Assembly (NCBI GenBank): GCA_937944035.1
Contig: CALDZQ010000143.1
Location: forward strand, 1-29,626
Source of the DNA: an uncultured Neomegalonema sp.
Lineage (GTDB): Bacteria; Pseudomonadota; Alphaproteobacteria; Rhodobacterales; Rhodobacteraceae
Length of the DNA stretch: 29,626 nt
Direction: 5' to 3'
Shown: piece by piece, positions 14,118 to 22,811 of the stretch
Layout of the letters: every line of letters begins with the position of its first letter
Numbering within the stretch: the first letter of the stretch is position 1
Made by a program: the position numbers and the translations under genes
The notes under the pieces: model-generated
Told to the model about the DNA's origin: nothing
Databases searched by the model: none
Seen by the model: the letters and a program-made list of their open reading frames with translations, nothing else

Positions 14118-17100
14118 TCAGGGCGCGGGTGCGAGACGAAGGGTGTACTCGACCTCCCCCACAGCACCCGGACGAAACAAGCCTTGAAACTGCCATTCAA
14201 GAACCGAAGCGGGAAGATCGGGCGAAATCAGCGCACCCAACGGCTCCGGTGCAATACGCACATTCACTGATTCAGCTATAAGCTCCGTTCTTGCGGCAAC
14301 CGCGTCTCTGATTACGATGCGCTCTACTTGGCCTTTGCCTGTATTTGAGAAACCAATTCTAACGACGACGCACTCGCCGGGCAGAATATCTTTACCCGAT
14401 TCAAAAAGCGCATCTTGAGCGGTCTCATCTGAAAGCACACCATTACAATTGCGGTCCACCGCCATGCGCTTCTCGGTGGAAATTTCTGCGTTAGACCCTG
14501 CGCCTCCCGTTGTGACAAGGCGGACGCGGGCCGTAAAGCTGCGCCCGTCATCGGTCAAAACCACCGCTCGGACACTGGTTGTATCTGTCCAGCCAAGCGG
14601 CAGGTCTGTTGCGGTGCTTGCTTTGAGGAGGAGCGAAACCGTCTCCCCACCGGCAATACGCGCACCATCAATCCAGGGCATGAACGTGTCATCCGTTGCG
14701 CGCCGTAAAATTTTCCACAGTAACCGCGAGGAACTGCTCGTATCCAGCGACAGCGTGTAAGCGCCCAACTGCGCTGGAACTTCGAGTGTTAATCTATGCT
14801 CGGTTTCACCGGCTGCGTTGATCTTAAGCGCAGCAGGGCTTCCCAAATTCACAGCGGGCACTTGCAGCCGGAGAGCCGGGGCGGTTTTTGCGGGATATAT
14901 GCGGGCATCGTCGCTTAAGTTACTTGCAACAGGAGCCAACGACAGCGCTACTTCTGCAAAATCAGTCTGTCCGGTCCAGTCGGGTTCAATAGTGCCACCA
15001 ATGTCAACACCGAGACAGCTTTCCGGTGGCAATGGCATATCCGAAGGAAGCGAAGCATTGGCGATGTTGCCTTCAAAACTGACATCCCGTTCGACAGAAG
15101 ATCTTTGCTCCGCAACCAATTCCGCGACAAACCCGTTTCGAACGACATCCAACGGAATAAGAAATGGCTGGATGATCTGTTCATTTCGCGAGAACCTTTC
15201 AGGCAGATTCACGCTTAAACGAACATCATAGGCGTCGCTGTCACCGTAATTGCAGGCCATCCCGACCAGTGTCAGCACTTCACCGGACTGTAACGTTCTA
15301 TCGTCATCGAGCGTGAACAGTTTAATAACAACATTCGGCTCAACAATCAGCACTTGCACTGTGTCGAATGAAGAGGAAATGCGGGTTTCGTATGCGAGTG
15401 TCTCAACAGAAATATCGACAACTCTATTTTGCTGCAACTCAGGATCATTCGGAAACAAAAGATCAAAACTTGCACTCCATTGGCGTTGGACGCCGCTGAA
15501 TTTACTCTTATCCTCCAGATTAATCGGCATCTGGAAAGTGGACCACAATCCGTCAGTTTTAACATCGAAATCACTTTCCGTGTCGTATTCGACGGCGTCT
15601 TGGTCCGCGACTTGAACGACAGCAGATTTCATCTGAAAGGGTGCGGGACCAATAGGAGCGCCCGTGAGTGCGTCCACAATCCGCGCAAGAACGCGAACAC
15701 CTCCCTTGTATCGTCCACGCGGAAAAGTACCGGATGCTCTGACCTTCACACTGCCGCCGATTGAGGTTGTAATATCAGCATCGGCCGCAGCGGTCGTATC
15801 TGAAATCGAAATGGTCGGGTTATCAAACCCCTCCATACGAAGCGGCATTGAGTGAAAAAGGCTTTCCCCCAGAGATTTATCTTCCATGATGACGGTAAAG
15901 CTGGTCTGTCCGTCAATTAATGCGTCCGGGCGCAATGTGGCGCGCAGGCTCACCTCAATCTGTTCTCCGGACTCAATACGGGAGGCAATAGGCACACCTT
16001 TATGGCAGGGTGTCGTCAGGGAGGTTCCCCCGGAACTGATTTCAACAGTACCACAGTCGAATGCCTCAGGGTTGCTAAGCGTAATACGCGGGGAAATCAG
16101 GGGCCGATCACCCCTGTTCTCTATCATATACCGCATATCCAGCATATCACCCGGCTTGAGCGGCGACGTTTCCGGTGACACCATTTTTACAAAAGGCAGC
16201 GGCCCGCTTATGACTTTGTCCCAGCCGGACCGCGCGAGCACAACGCCCTCGTTCAGCACTGACAGGCCCGCCGTAAGCTGACGCCATTCGCGGACCGCCT
16301 CAATGGAAGACGTTGGATCGGCGTCTTTGAGATTAGTGTTTAATCCGATAGTAAAGGTCCGATCTTTCACCGCAGCCCCAGCATCCACGATACAAGCCCC
16401 GAAATCGATCACGATAACAGTATCTTTGACCGATGAATTGACCGTATTCTTACAATCAACTGATGCGGCTGCGGTAACATCAACAGGCATGATCGGTGTC
16501 AATGCCTGCGGCAGGTTAAGGCTAAAGGACAGCGCGGAAAACGTGCCCCCCGGTAGGGTAATCGCCGCCACAAAACGGGGCGGGTTTACCGCCGATACAG
16601 GTTCTTGATTGGAAGCTGAAAATAACAATTCAGGCGCACGGAATTTTAACGGGAATATTCCCTTTGTCCGTCGTGGCTGACTACTCTCGCCTTCCAAAAG
16701 CGTTGTACCTGCCGAGACAGACAAATATCCCGATGTTCCGGGAACCAGAGCACCAGACATTTTAAAAACGACGCGGCGGCGTAACATTTCGCCGGGATCT
16801 AACCGCTCCCCTGCACCCAACATCCGCCACACTGCGCCCTGACGTTCAAAGCGCTGAAAGCCTTCGGCGGCTTCATCTTTTTCGTCATTGAAATCATTGT
16901 CGGTTTTGTCTTCAACAGGATCGAGCAAAGATACTGAGCCTGAGGTCAGAACAGCGATCCGGCGCACGGCAATAGGATTCGGGCCGTCATTTCTGATAAG
17001 AAATTCCGCCGTGACGATTTCACCAACCTGAAAATCACCTTCCCGCTCCGTACCATCGACTGTCAGCGTGATGAGTGAAACGGATATATCAGACAGGGAC

Positions 17101-17189
17101 TGCTCATCTTGCGCGAATACCTGCGTACCGCAGATCAGGGCGAAAATCATCATCAAGGTACGAAAAAGGGCGCTCATGCCAGAGAACAT
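14118..17189 (-). CDS. Large exported protein with repeated Ig-like (DUF11/CARDB-type) domains, function unknown
   Basis: The chosen ATG at 17189 has AAAGGGG upstream and yields 1023 residues with a clear signal peptide, cleaved near QVFA/QDEQ (after residue 26). Longer upstream starts would overlap soxG and hide the signal. The rest appears to be a string of beta-sandwich domains: segments such as VGEIVTAEFLIRNDGPNPI, PGDMLDMRYMIENRGDRPL and PGECVVVRIGFSNTGKGQVE recur and resemble DUF11/CARDB repeats. Near the C terminus DRNCNGVLSDE looks like a calcium-loop sequence. Cysteines are few and occur in pairs, fitting periplasmic disulfides. There is no transmembrane anchor or sortase motif, so it is periplasmic or released. 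It starts 40 bases after the soxG stop and may be cotranscribed. No function can be assigned. Confidence 0.85.
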   Translation of the reverse strand: MFSGMSALFRTLMMIFALICGTQVFAQDEQSLSDISVSLITLTVDGTEREGDFQVGEIVTAEFLIRNDGPNPIAVRRIAVLTSGSVSLLDPVEDKTDNDFNDEKDEAAEGFQRFERQGAVWRMLGAGERLDPGEMLRRRVVFKMSGALVPGTSGYLSVSAGTTLLEGESSQPRRTKGIFPLKFRAPELLFSASNQEPVSAVNPPRFVAAITLPGGTFSALSFSLNLPQALTPIMPVDVTAAASVDCKNTVNSSVKDTVIVIDFGACIVDAGAAVKDRTFTIGLNTNLKDADPTSSIEAVREWRQLTAGLSVLNEGVVLARSGWDKVISGPLPFVKMVSPETSPLKPGDMLDMRYMIENRGDRPLISPRITLSNPEAFDCGTVEISSGGTSLTTPCHKGVPIASRIESGEQIEVSLRATLRPDALIDGQTSFTVIMEDKSLGESLFHSMPLRMEGFDNPTISISDTTAAADADITTSIGGSVKVRASGTFPRGRYKGGVRVLARIVDALTGAPIGPAPFQMKSAVVQVADQDAVEYDTESDFDVKTDGLWSTFQMPINLEDKSKFSGVQRQWSASFDLLFPNDPELQQNRVVDISVETLAYETRISSSFDTVQVLIVEPNVVIKLFTLDDDRTLQSGEVLTLVGMACNYGDSDAYDVRLSVNLPERFSRNEQIIQPFLIPLDVVRNGFVAELVAEQRSSVERDVSFEGNIANASLPSDMPLPPESCLGVDIGGTIEPDWTGQTDFAEVALSLAPVASNLSDDARIYPAKTAPALRLQVPAVNLGSPAALKINAAGETEHRLTLEVPAQLGAYTLSLDTSSSSRLLWKILRRATDDTFMPWIDGARIAGGETVSLLLKASTATDLPLGWTDTTSVRAVVLTDDGRSFTARVRLVTTGGAGSNAEISTEKRMAVDRNCNGVLSDETAQDALFESGKDILPGECVVVRIGFSNTGKGQVERIVIRDAVAARTELIAESVNVRIAPEPLGALISPDLPASVLEWQFQGLFRPGAVGEVEYTLRLAPAP

Positions 17190-17229
17190 AAAGCCCCTTT
17201 CAGTTTTCAACAACGTACCTTTTCGTAGA

Positions 17230-17820
17230 TCACCCCAGATCGGAGAGTGCGTCCTTGTCACAAGCTGAAATGAGCCAGTTCCAGAGGTATGTGCCATAAG
17301 ATCTGAAACAGAAAACTTCAAAAGTGTCAGGCATTTCGGCCGTCATAACGATACCGGTCGCAACGGTTGCAATGCGTGTGCGGCGTATGTCACCCGCACC
17401 GAAATGCCCCCTCGCCAAATCAATCGGAGCGCCTTTACCGAGAGCATATCGCGCCTTTTCGCCCGACAGCCGGAAAACGGCCCTTGCGTCCGAGACATTG
17501 ACAGCCAGCATATGCGCCCCGCCGGCTTTGTCGTTCAGCGAGGTAACCAGATCATCCGCTTCGGTATAGCTGCCGAACAGCATCAGCTCATCCGGCGACA
17601 TCCATAAAAGGCTGTTCTCACCAGCAAAAGTCGCCTTACGAACAGCCGGGATCGTGCAGCCTGATACCGCTTCGACCGCGTTGACAAGCGTAGCATCCGC
17701 AAGGTCGCCACGTATCGTAATCATCGCGCGTAGCGGCATTGCCTCAAGCTGTACACCCAAAGCATCGGCTGCGGTGCTGTAACCTGGCGCGCGGGCCAGT
17801 GCTTTGTTTACGTTAGACAT
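17230..17820 (-). CDS. soxG: Sarcosine oxidase gamma subunit
   Basis: This 196-residue protein matches the gamma subunit of heterotetrameric sarcosine oxidase, a GcvT-related fold that packs in the enzyme. Visible family segments are MTIRGDLADATL-like ITIRGDLA, LWMSPDELML and VNVSDARAVFRLSGEKARYAL. I chose the ATG at 17820, preceded by GAGGGGGC, over an upstream ATG at 17862 that lies inside soxA. It overlaps the soxA stop by eight bases (ATGTCTAA), typical of translational coupling. The final residues run to the stop at 17230. Confidence 0.93.
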   Translation of the reverse strand: MSNVNKALARAPGYSTAADALGVQLEAMPLRAMITIRGDLADATLVNAVEAVSGCTIPAVRKATFAGENSLLWMSPDELMLFGSYTEADDLVTSLNDKAGGAHMLAVNVSDARAVFRLSGEKARYALGKGAPIDLARGHFGAGDIRRTRIATVATGIVMTAEMPDTFEVFCFRSYGTYLWNWLISACDKDALSDLG

Positions 17821-20800
17821 TTTGCCGCGCCCCCTCTTCGTCATAAAATACAGGTGATGCAATCACCGCTTGGGCATCTGTTTTCGCATCGATGCCGATG
17901 GTCACTGTCTGGCCCATCATCGATTGCCCTCCCTCGATCAACGCCATCGCTATCGAGCGTTTCAGGGTCGGCGAATAGTAGGTTGATGTGACGTGACCGA
18001 TGGCGCGCTTACCATCGGCTGACATCGCATGAGCGCCATCGGGCAACACGGTCTTCGGATCAGTTGTCAGCAAACCGACAAGCTGCTTGCGGCCCTCACG
18101 GGTCAAATCAGATCGCATCATTGCCCGTTTGCCGATGAAGTCCTCTTTTTTCTTGGAAACAGCCCAACTCATCCCGACATCATGCGGCGTCACTGTGCCA
18201 TCTGTTTCATCCCCTACGACGATGAACCCTTTTTCGGCCCTTAAGACGTGCAGCGCCTCCGTTCCATAGGGACCAACACCCAGATCACCGCCTTTTGAGA
18301 TGAGCATTTCCAAAAGTGCCAGACCATAGGATGCGGGCGTTGCAACCTCAAAAGATAACTCACCAGAGAACGAGATACGGAATATCCGAACGGGCAATCC
18401 ATCAAGAACACCGTCTGCAAAGCTCATAAACGGCAATGCGTCGCCCGACAGATCAATGTCACCGTCAAAACGCTCCAACAGTTTGCGGGCATTCGGTCCG
18501 GCTACGGCGAATTGCGCCCATTGTTCCGTGACGTTGGCGGTGTAAACTTTGAGGTCAAACCACTCTGTTTGCAGCCATTCTTCCATCCACGCGTGAACCC
18601 GGTCTGAGCCGCCGGATGTGGTGTGGCAAAGGAAGGTTTCATCGTCCAAACGCGCCACAACACCGTCATCCATAAGGAAACCGTTGTCATTGCACATCAA
18701 GCCATAGCGGCATTTGCCGATCTTCAGGCCGGACATCATGTTGGTGTACATCATGTCGAGGAACTTTCCCGCATCCGGTCCTTTGACGATGATTTTGCCC
18801 AGCGTTGAGGCATCGAGCAGCCCGACCGCCTCACGGACCCGTGCGATTTCGCGGTGAATAGACGCTTCGCGCCCTTCGTTGCCTTGCTGATAGCGATAGG
18901 GGCGACGCCAGTCACCGACCGGTTCAAATTCGGCGTTTTGCGACGCGTGCCAGTCGTGCATCACCGTCTCGCGCACGGGCTTGAACAGAATGCCCTTCTC
19001 CCGTCCCGCAATCGATCCCATTGAAATCGGCGTATAGGGTGGCCGGAATGTGGTTGTTCCAACATCTGGCATCGCTTTACCCAACGCATCTGCAAGGATT
19101 GCGTGACCATTGATATTGGACAGCTTTCCCTGATCGGTCGCCATGCCGAGCGTGGTATAGCGTTTCGCGTGTTCCACGGACTCGTATCCCTCACGCGCGG
19201 CAAGGCGAATATCTGCGACGGTCACATCGTTCTGATAATCTAGGAAGTGCTTGCCGCCATAGGCAGCTTTGCCCTCGGTTGGCGTGAACCAAATCGGCTG
19301 CATCGGTTGTTCGGCGACTGCAATAACGCCCGGAACCGTCGCGTCGGCCTTCATGCCGATGGTTGAGAGTGCCCCGCAGGCCGCCTCGCTTGAGCTTTTC
19401 AGTACCGCCTCAGTCTGCAACGCGCCATTCGCGCCTCCGGCCGCGTAGACGAAACCTTCGCCGGAACCGTCCGTAGGGCGGAATTGCGCGTCCGGACGGT
19501 ACATCGCCAGCTTTGCATCCCAGATCACCTTGCCGCCCGAATGGCTGTAAAGGTGAACGACGGGCGACCAACCACCCGCCATAGCGACGCAATCACACTC
19601 GATTGTATCACCGAGCGGCGTATCGTCTTGGCCTGACATCAAAGAAACCGTTTTGATCGAGCTGACACCCGACTTTGAGCCAACGACTTTACCAACACCG
19701 GTAGCGGGCATCACTTTGATACCGGCCGCACGAACTTGCTCGACCAGCAAGCCGATCGGATCTTCACGCACATCCAGTACAGCGGCCACCTTATAACCCG
19801 CAGCGTTCAGAGCGAGCGCGGTGCGGTAGCCATCATCACCCACGGTGTAAACAACCGTATTCTTGCCCGGTGAAACGCCCCAGAGCTTGACGTAATCGCG
19901 AACGGCGCTCGCCAGCATCACACCGGGCATATCATTGCCGTAAAACGCAATCGGACGCTCGATCATGCCCGTGGCTGCAATAATTTGCTTTGTCCGCACC
20001 CGCCACAGACGGTGACGCGGTCCCGCGCCTTTACGATCATCCGTCCGGCGCTCATACAGCATCGTGTAGCCGTGATCGTATGCAGCCGATGCACAGGTGT
20101 TCAGGCGGATGGTGACGTTCTCCATCGCTTCAAGCGCGATAATCTGCTCGGCAACCCAGGCAACAGCGCTCTTTCCATCGATTTCAGCGTCATCATCAAC
20201 GAGCATCCGACCGCCAAGCCGTTCGGTCTGCTCGACCAGCATAACACGCGCACCCGCCTCGCCCGCCTTACGCGCAGCAAGCAAGCCTGCGATGCCGCCA
20301 CCTGCGACCAGCACGTCGCAGAAAGCGTATTGATGCTCATAAGTGTCGGGATCGGCTTCGGTCGGCGCGCGGCCAAGCCCTGCGATGTTGCGGATGACAG
20401 GCTCGAACAGGTGTTTCCACGCCACACGGGGATGGATGAAGGTCTTGTAGTAAAAACCCGCCGGGTAAAGCTTTGACGCCAGAGCATTCAGAACTCCCAC
20501 ATCGGTGCTGAGGGATGGAAAACGGTTCTGGGAAGTCGCCTCCAAGCCTTCAAACAAGGGCACTTGCGTCATCCGCACATTCGGCTCATGCGTCGGTCCG
20601 GACCCAAGATTGACGAGCGCGTTCGGCTCTTCAGGGCCGCTCGTGACAACACCACGCGGACGGTGATATTTATACGAACGGTTGACCAACTTTACGCCAT
20701 TAGCGAGCATCGCAGACGCGAGCGTGTCGCCCGCAAAGCCCTGATAGGTTTTGCCGTCAAATTTGAACGATACGGATTTGGTACGGTCGATCAGCGAACC

Positions 20801-20821
20801 GCCTTCAGCCAAACGGGTCAT
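17813..20821 (-). CDS. soxA: Sarcosine oxidase alpha subunit
   Basis: This 1002-residue protein is the alpha subunit of heterotetrameric sarcosine oxidase, which oxidatively demethylates sarcosine to glycine and passes the methyl carbon to tetrahydrofolate. The N-terminal part (residues 15-75) is the ferredoxin-like fold with RSYKYHRPRGVVTSG. The dinucleotide-binding motif GGGIAG lies at 174-179, followed by a NAD-binding region (TVGDDGYRTALALNAAGYKV). From about 600 to the end it is a GcvT-type aminomethyltransferase domain that binds folate. Length and domain order are normal. It overlaps soxD by four bases (ATGA) and soxG by eight. The flavin-bearing beta subunit, SoxB, which normally precedes soxD, is missing from the neighbourhood. 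Confidence 0.96.
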   Translation of the reverse strand: MTRLAEGGSLIDRTKSVSFKFDGKTYQGFAGDTLASAMLANGVKLVNRSYKYHRPRGVVTSGPEEPNALVNLGSGPTHEPNVRMTQVPLFEGLEATSQNRFPSLSTDVGVLNALASKLYPAGFYYKTFIHPRVAWKHLFEPVIRNIAGLGRAPTEADPDTYEHQYAFCDVLVAGGGIAGLLAARKAGEAGARVMLVEQTERLGGRMLVDDDAEIDGKSAVAWVAEQIIALEAMENVTIRLNTCASAAYDHGYTMLYERRTDDRKGAGPRHRLWRVRTKQIIAATGMIERPIAFYGNDMPGVMLASAVRDYVKLWGVSPGKNTVVYTVGDDGYRTALALNAAGYKVAAVLDVREDPIGLLVEQVRAAGIKVMPATGVGKVVGSKSGVSSIKTVSLMSGQDDTPLGDTIECDCVAMAGGWSPVVHLYSHSGGKVIWDAKLAMYRPDAQFRPTDGSGEGFVYAAGGANGALQTEAVLKSSSEAACGALSTIGMKADATVPGVIAVAEQPMQPIWFTPTEGKAAYGGKHFLDYQNDVTVADIRLAAREGYESVEHAKRYTTLGMATDQGKLSNINGHAILADALGKAMPDVGTTTFRPPYTPISMGSIAGREKGILFKPVRETVMHDWHASQNAEFEPVGDWRRPYRYQQGNEGREASIHREIARVREAVGLLDASTLGKIIVKGPDAGKFLDMMYTNMMSGLKIGKCRYGLMCNDNGFLMDDGVVARLDDETFLCHTTSGGSDRVHAWMEEWLQTEWFDLKVYTANVTEQWAQFAVAGPNARKLLERFDGDIDLSGDALPFMSFADGVLDGLPVRIFRISFSGELSFEVATPASYGLALLEMLISKGGDLGVGPYGTEALHVLRAEKGFIVVGDETDGTVTPHDVGMSWAVSKKKEDFIGKRAMMRSDLTREGRKQLVGLLTTDPKTVLPDGAHAMSADGKRAIGHVTSTYYSPTLKRSIAMALIEGGQSMMGQTVTIGIDAKTDAQAVIASPVFYDEEGARQNV

Positions 20822-21126
20822 GCGGATGTCCTTTCGGCGATGCGGTCGAGAATGGCTTGCGGCGGGGTCAGTTCGTCGGCCTTGTAAACACCATATATTT
20901 CAAGCGTATAGGTGTGTCGCGCCATATGGAACCACTTGCCGCAGCCGAACGCATGTCGCCACCGCTCCAAATGCACGCCGCGCGGGTTTTTGCGGTCGAA
21001 GAGATATGTGGACCATTCTGCATCGCTGCAATCAGGGCCGGGGCGCGTGATATGCGCCTCGCCACCAGCGGCAAACTCGGTTTCTTCGGCCTCAACGCCG
21101 CAGCATGGGCAGTGGATCAACAACAT
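20818..21126 (-). CDS. soxD: Sarcosine oxidase delta subunit
   Basis: This 102-residue protein is the small zinc-binding delta subunit. The expected ligands are present: Cys6 and Cys9 in HCPCCG, and His58 and Cys62 in WRHAFGCGKWF, with the family pattern FDRKNPRGVHLERWRHAFGC intact. Its last bases overlap the soxA start. It is the first gene of the sox set here. The 121 bases upstream contain two hairpins and a weak promoter candidate (TTGCAC at 21215-21210, CGATAAG-like box at 21193-21188, 16-base spacing). No trace of soxB is seen in these bases. Confidence 0.95.
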   Translation of the reverse strand: MLLIHCPCCGVEAEETEFAAGGEAHITRPGPDCSDAEWSTYLFDRKNPRGVHLERWRHAFGCGKWFHMARHTYTLEIYGVYKADELTPPQAILDRIAERTSA

Positions 21127-21148
21127 ATTTTAAAGTCCCGCACGAAAA

Positions 21149-21163
21149 TCCGGCCTCGCCGGA
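21149..21163 (-). terminator. Terminator-like hairpin before soxD
   Basis: On the minus strand TCCGGC-GAG-GCCGGA is followed by TTTTCG. The short stem and four Ts make a modest intrinsic terminator. It ends 23 bases before the soxD start, so it either ends the senC-tupBCA transcript or acts as an attenuator for sox. Confidence 0.5.
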
Positions 21164-21225
21164 CGCATCACGATTGTTGCGCTATGGCTTATCGCGCATT
21201 CTAAGGAGAGTGCAAATCCGTCAGA

Positions 21226-21245
21226 CTGTCGCTCCTTCGCGACAG
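21226..21245 (-). other. Hairpin directly after the tupA stop
   Basis: A perfect 7-bp stem (CTGTCGC / GCGACAG) with a 6-base loop begins two bases past the tupA stop codon. It has no T-tract, so it is more likely an mRNA-end stabiliser than a terminator. The T-tracted hairpin at 21149 follows. Confidence 0.45.
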
Positions 21246-21247
21246 AG

Positions 21248-22057
21248 CTACTTTCGGGCGTTGGGGAAGAACAGTTGCTGACCCTGACGTCTGTAAGCGC
21301 CGATTGCGCTCTGACCCGTCTCTGACAGCAACCAATCGATGAACGCTTGGCCTTCCTCCGCCTTTACTGAAGGGCATCGTTCACCATTCACAAGGATGAC
21401 CCCGTATTGATTAAACAGCGCATTATCGCCTTCAAAAACGATTTTGTGATCTGCTTTATTTCCGAAGGCGATCCACGTCGCGCGGTCGGTCATGGCATAT
21501 GCATTCATGCCGATGGCAATATTCAGCGTCGCACCCATTCCTGAGCCGGTTTCGCGATACCACGTCCCGCTGGCTTGCGTCGGATCAACGCCAGCCATCT
21601 GCCAAAGTGCCATCTCTTTTTTATGTGTGCCGCTGTCATCGCCGCGCGAAGTAAAGACGAAATCCCCTGATTCCAGCTTATCAAAGGCTTTGCTAACGGT
21701 TTTCGCATCGGACAGTCCCGCCGGATCATCATGTGGCCCGACAATCACAAAATCATTATACATAATATCGGAACGGCTGACCCCTGCCCCATCGGCAACG
21801 AACTTCTCTTCGGCCGCCTTCGCATGAACCAGCAACACATCCCCATCACAGTTGCGGGCATTCATAATCGCCTGACCTGTACCCACCGCAACGACCCGCA
21901 CAGCAATCCCGGACGCGGCGGTAAATTCGGGCAGAATGGAATCGTATAAACCTGAGTTTTGGGTGGATGTGGTTGATTGCACGATGATGAACGGTTCTGC
22001 GGCACTTACACGCGCAGCGGTAATTATCAGTGTCGCAGCCAAAATCGGTAATCTCAT
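21248..22057 (-). CDS. tupA: Tungstate ABC transporter substrate-binding protein
   Basis: The 269-residue product begins with a signal peptide (MRLPILAATLIITAARVSA, cleaved before AEP) and is a periplasmic binding protein. The TupA oxyanion motif TTSTQNSGL lies at residues 29-37. Other family segments are present: GTGQAIMNARNCDGDVLLVHA, DFVIVGP and TSRGDDSGTHKKE. TupA proteins bind tungstate with very high affinity and favour it over molybdate. The ATG at 22057 is chosen for its GGAG site and signal peptide; an upstream ATG at 22222 would lie inside tupC. It is the last gene of the tupB-tupC-tupA run, 16 bases after tupC. Confidence 0.93.
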   Translation of the reverse strand: MRLPILAATLIITAARVSAAEPFIIVQSTTSTQNSGLYDSILPEFTAASGIAVRVVAVGTGQAIMNARNCDGDVLLVHAKAAEEKFVADGAGVSRSDIMYNDFVIVGPHDDPAGLSDAKTVSKAFDKLESGDFVFTSRGDDSGTHKKEMALWQMAGVDPTQASGTWYRETGSGMGATLNIAIGMNAYAMTDRATWIAFGNKADHKIVFEGDNALFNQYGVILVNGERCPSVKAEEGQAFIDWLLSETGQSAIGAYRRQGQQLFFPNARK

Positions 22058-22073
22058 GCGTAAACTCCGAAAG

Positions 22074-22811
22074 TCATAGGAACAATTCCCCCGCAAGATA
22101 CGCAGATGCGGCGGCGGAAGTGGGATTTTCGAAAAAGCGTTTTGCAGATGCTTTTTCAACCATTTTCCCGCGATGCATGAACCTGATGTCATCTGCGAGA
22201 CGCTTTGCCTGCCCACGGTCATGGGTAACGATCACAACGGTCGCCCCATCGTCGGCGGCCTTGCGGACCAGCCGTTCGATCGCTTGCGTGGCCTGCGGAT
22301 CAAGGCTTGCCGTCGGTTCGTCCAACAGCAACAGCTTTGGACGCGCCGCCAGCGCACGCACCATTGCCACCCGTTGCTGCTCTCCTCCCGATAAAGCCCG
22401 CGCCGGATTATCAGCGATGAGGCCCAACCGTCCCAGCTCAAGCAATTCAGCCACCCGCCGCGTCCTTTGTCGCCTCGGCACACCGTAGACCTTCAACGCA
22501 TGACGTAAATTACCGCGCACAGAGCGACGCAAGAGAACCGGACGTTGAAACACTATAGAGACATCGAGGGGCGCACGCATCTCTCCGGCATAGCTCATCT
22601 CACCTGCATCGGGTTCAATCAATCCGGCTATGACACGCAGAGCCAGGCTCTTGCCCGCCCCGTTCGCCCCCATAACAGCCGTGATAGCACCCGCTCGAAT
22701 ATCCAAAGACAGCGCATCCAAAACCGCAGCACCGCCTCTTGTGAGTGTCACCTCGTCAAGGGTCAGAAGCGTTGCTTCATCAGGCTGCACGGCCTTTACC
22801 AGCTCAAGCAT
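22074..22811 (-). CDS. tupC: Tungstate ABC transporter ATP-binding protein
   Basis: This 245-residue ATPase powers import. It has all ABC motifs: Walker A GANGAGKS (48-55), Q-loop VFQRP (about 87-91), signature LSGGEQQR (140-147), Walker B LLLLDEP (160-166) and H-loop VTHD (about 195-198). Its start overlaps the end of tupB by eight bases (ATGCTTGA), so translation is coupled. The TupA neighbour assigns the substrate as tungstate, possibly also molybdate. The C-terminal molybdate-sensing domain of ModC is absent, in line with the TupC family. Confidence 0.93.
   Translation of the reverse strand: MLELVKAVQPDEATLLTLDEVTLTRGGAAVLDALSLDIRAGAITAVMGANGAGKSLALRVIAGLIEPDAGEMSYAGEMRAPLDVSIVFQRPVLLRRSVRGNLRHALKVYGVPRRQRTRRVAELLELGRLGLIADNPARALSGGEQQRVAMVRALAARPKLLLLDEPTASLDPQATQAIERLVRKAADDGATVVIVTHDRGQAKRLADDIRFMHRGKMVEKASAKRFFENPTSAAASAYLAGELFL

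Noticed and set aside
17230..21126. Sulfur-oxidation (thiosulfate) sox genes
   Set aside because: The shared names mislead: the proteins are sarcosine oxidase subunits with folate-binding GcvT and zinc delta domains, and no SoxXYZ-type features.
21127..21247. Remnant of soxB upstream of soxD
   Set aside because: None of the three frames on the minus strand shows SoxB-like sequence; the stretch holds only hairpins and stops.
22058..22222. Longer start of tupA at 22222
   Set aside because: It overlaps tupC and buries the signal peptide; the ATG at 22057 has a ribosome site and a clean leader.
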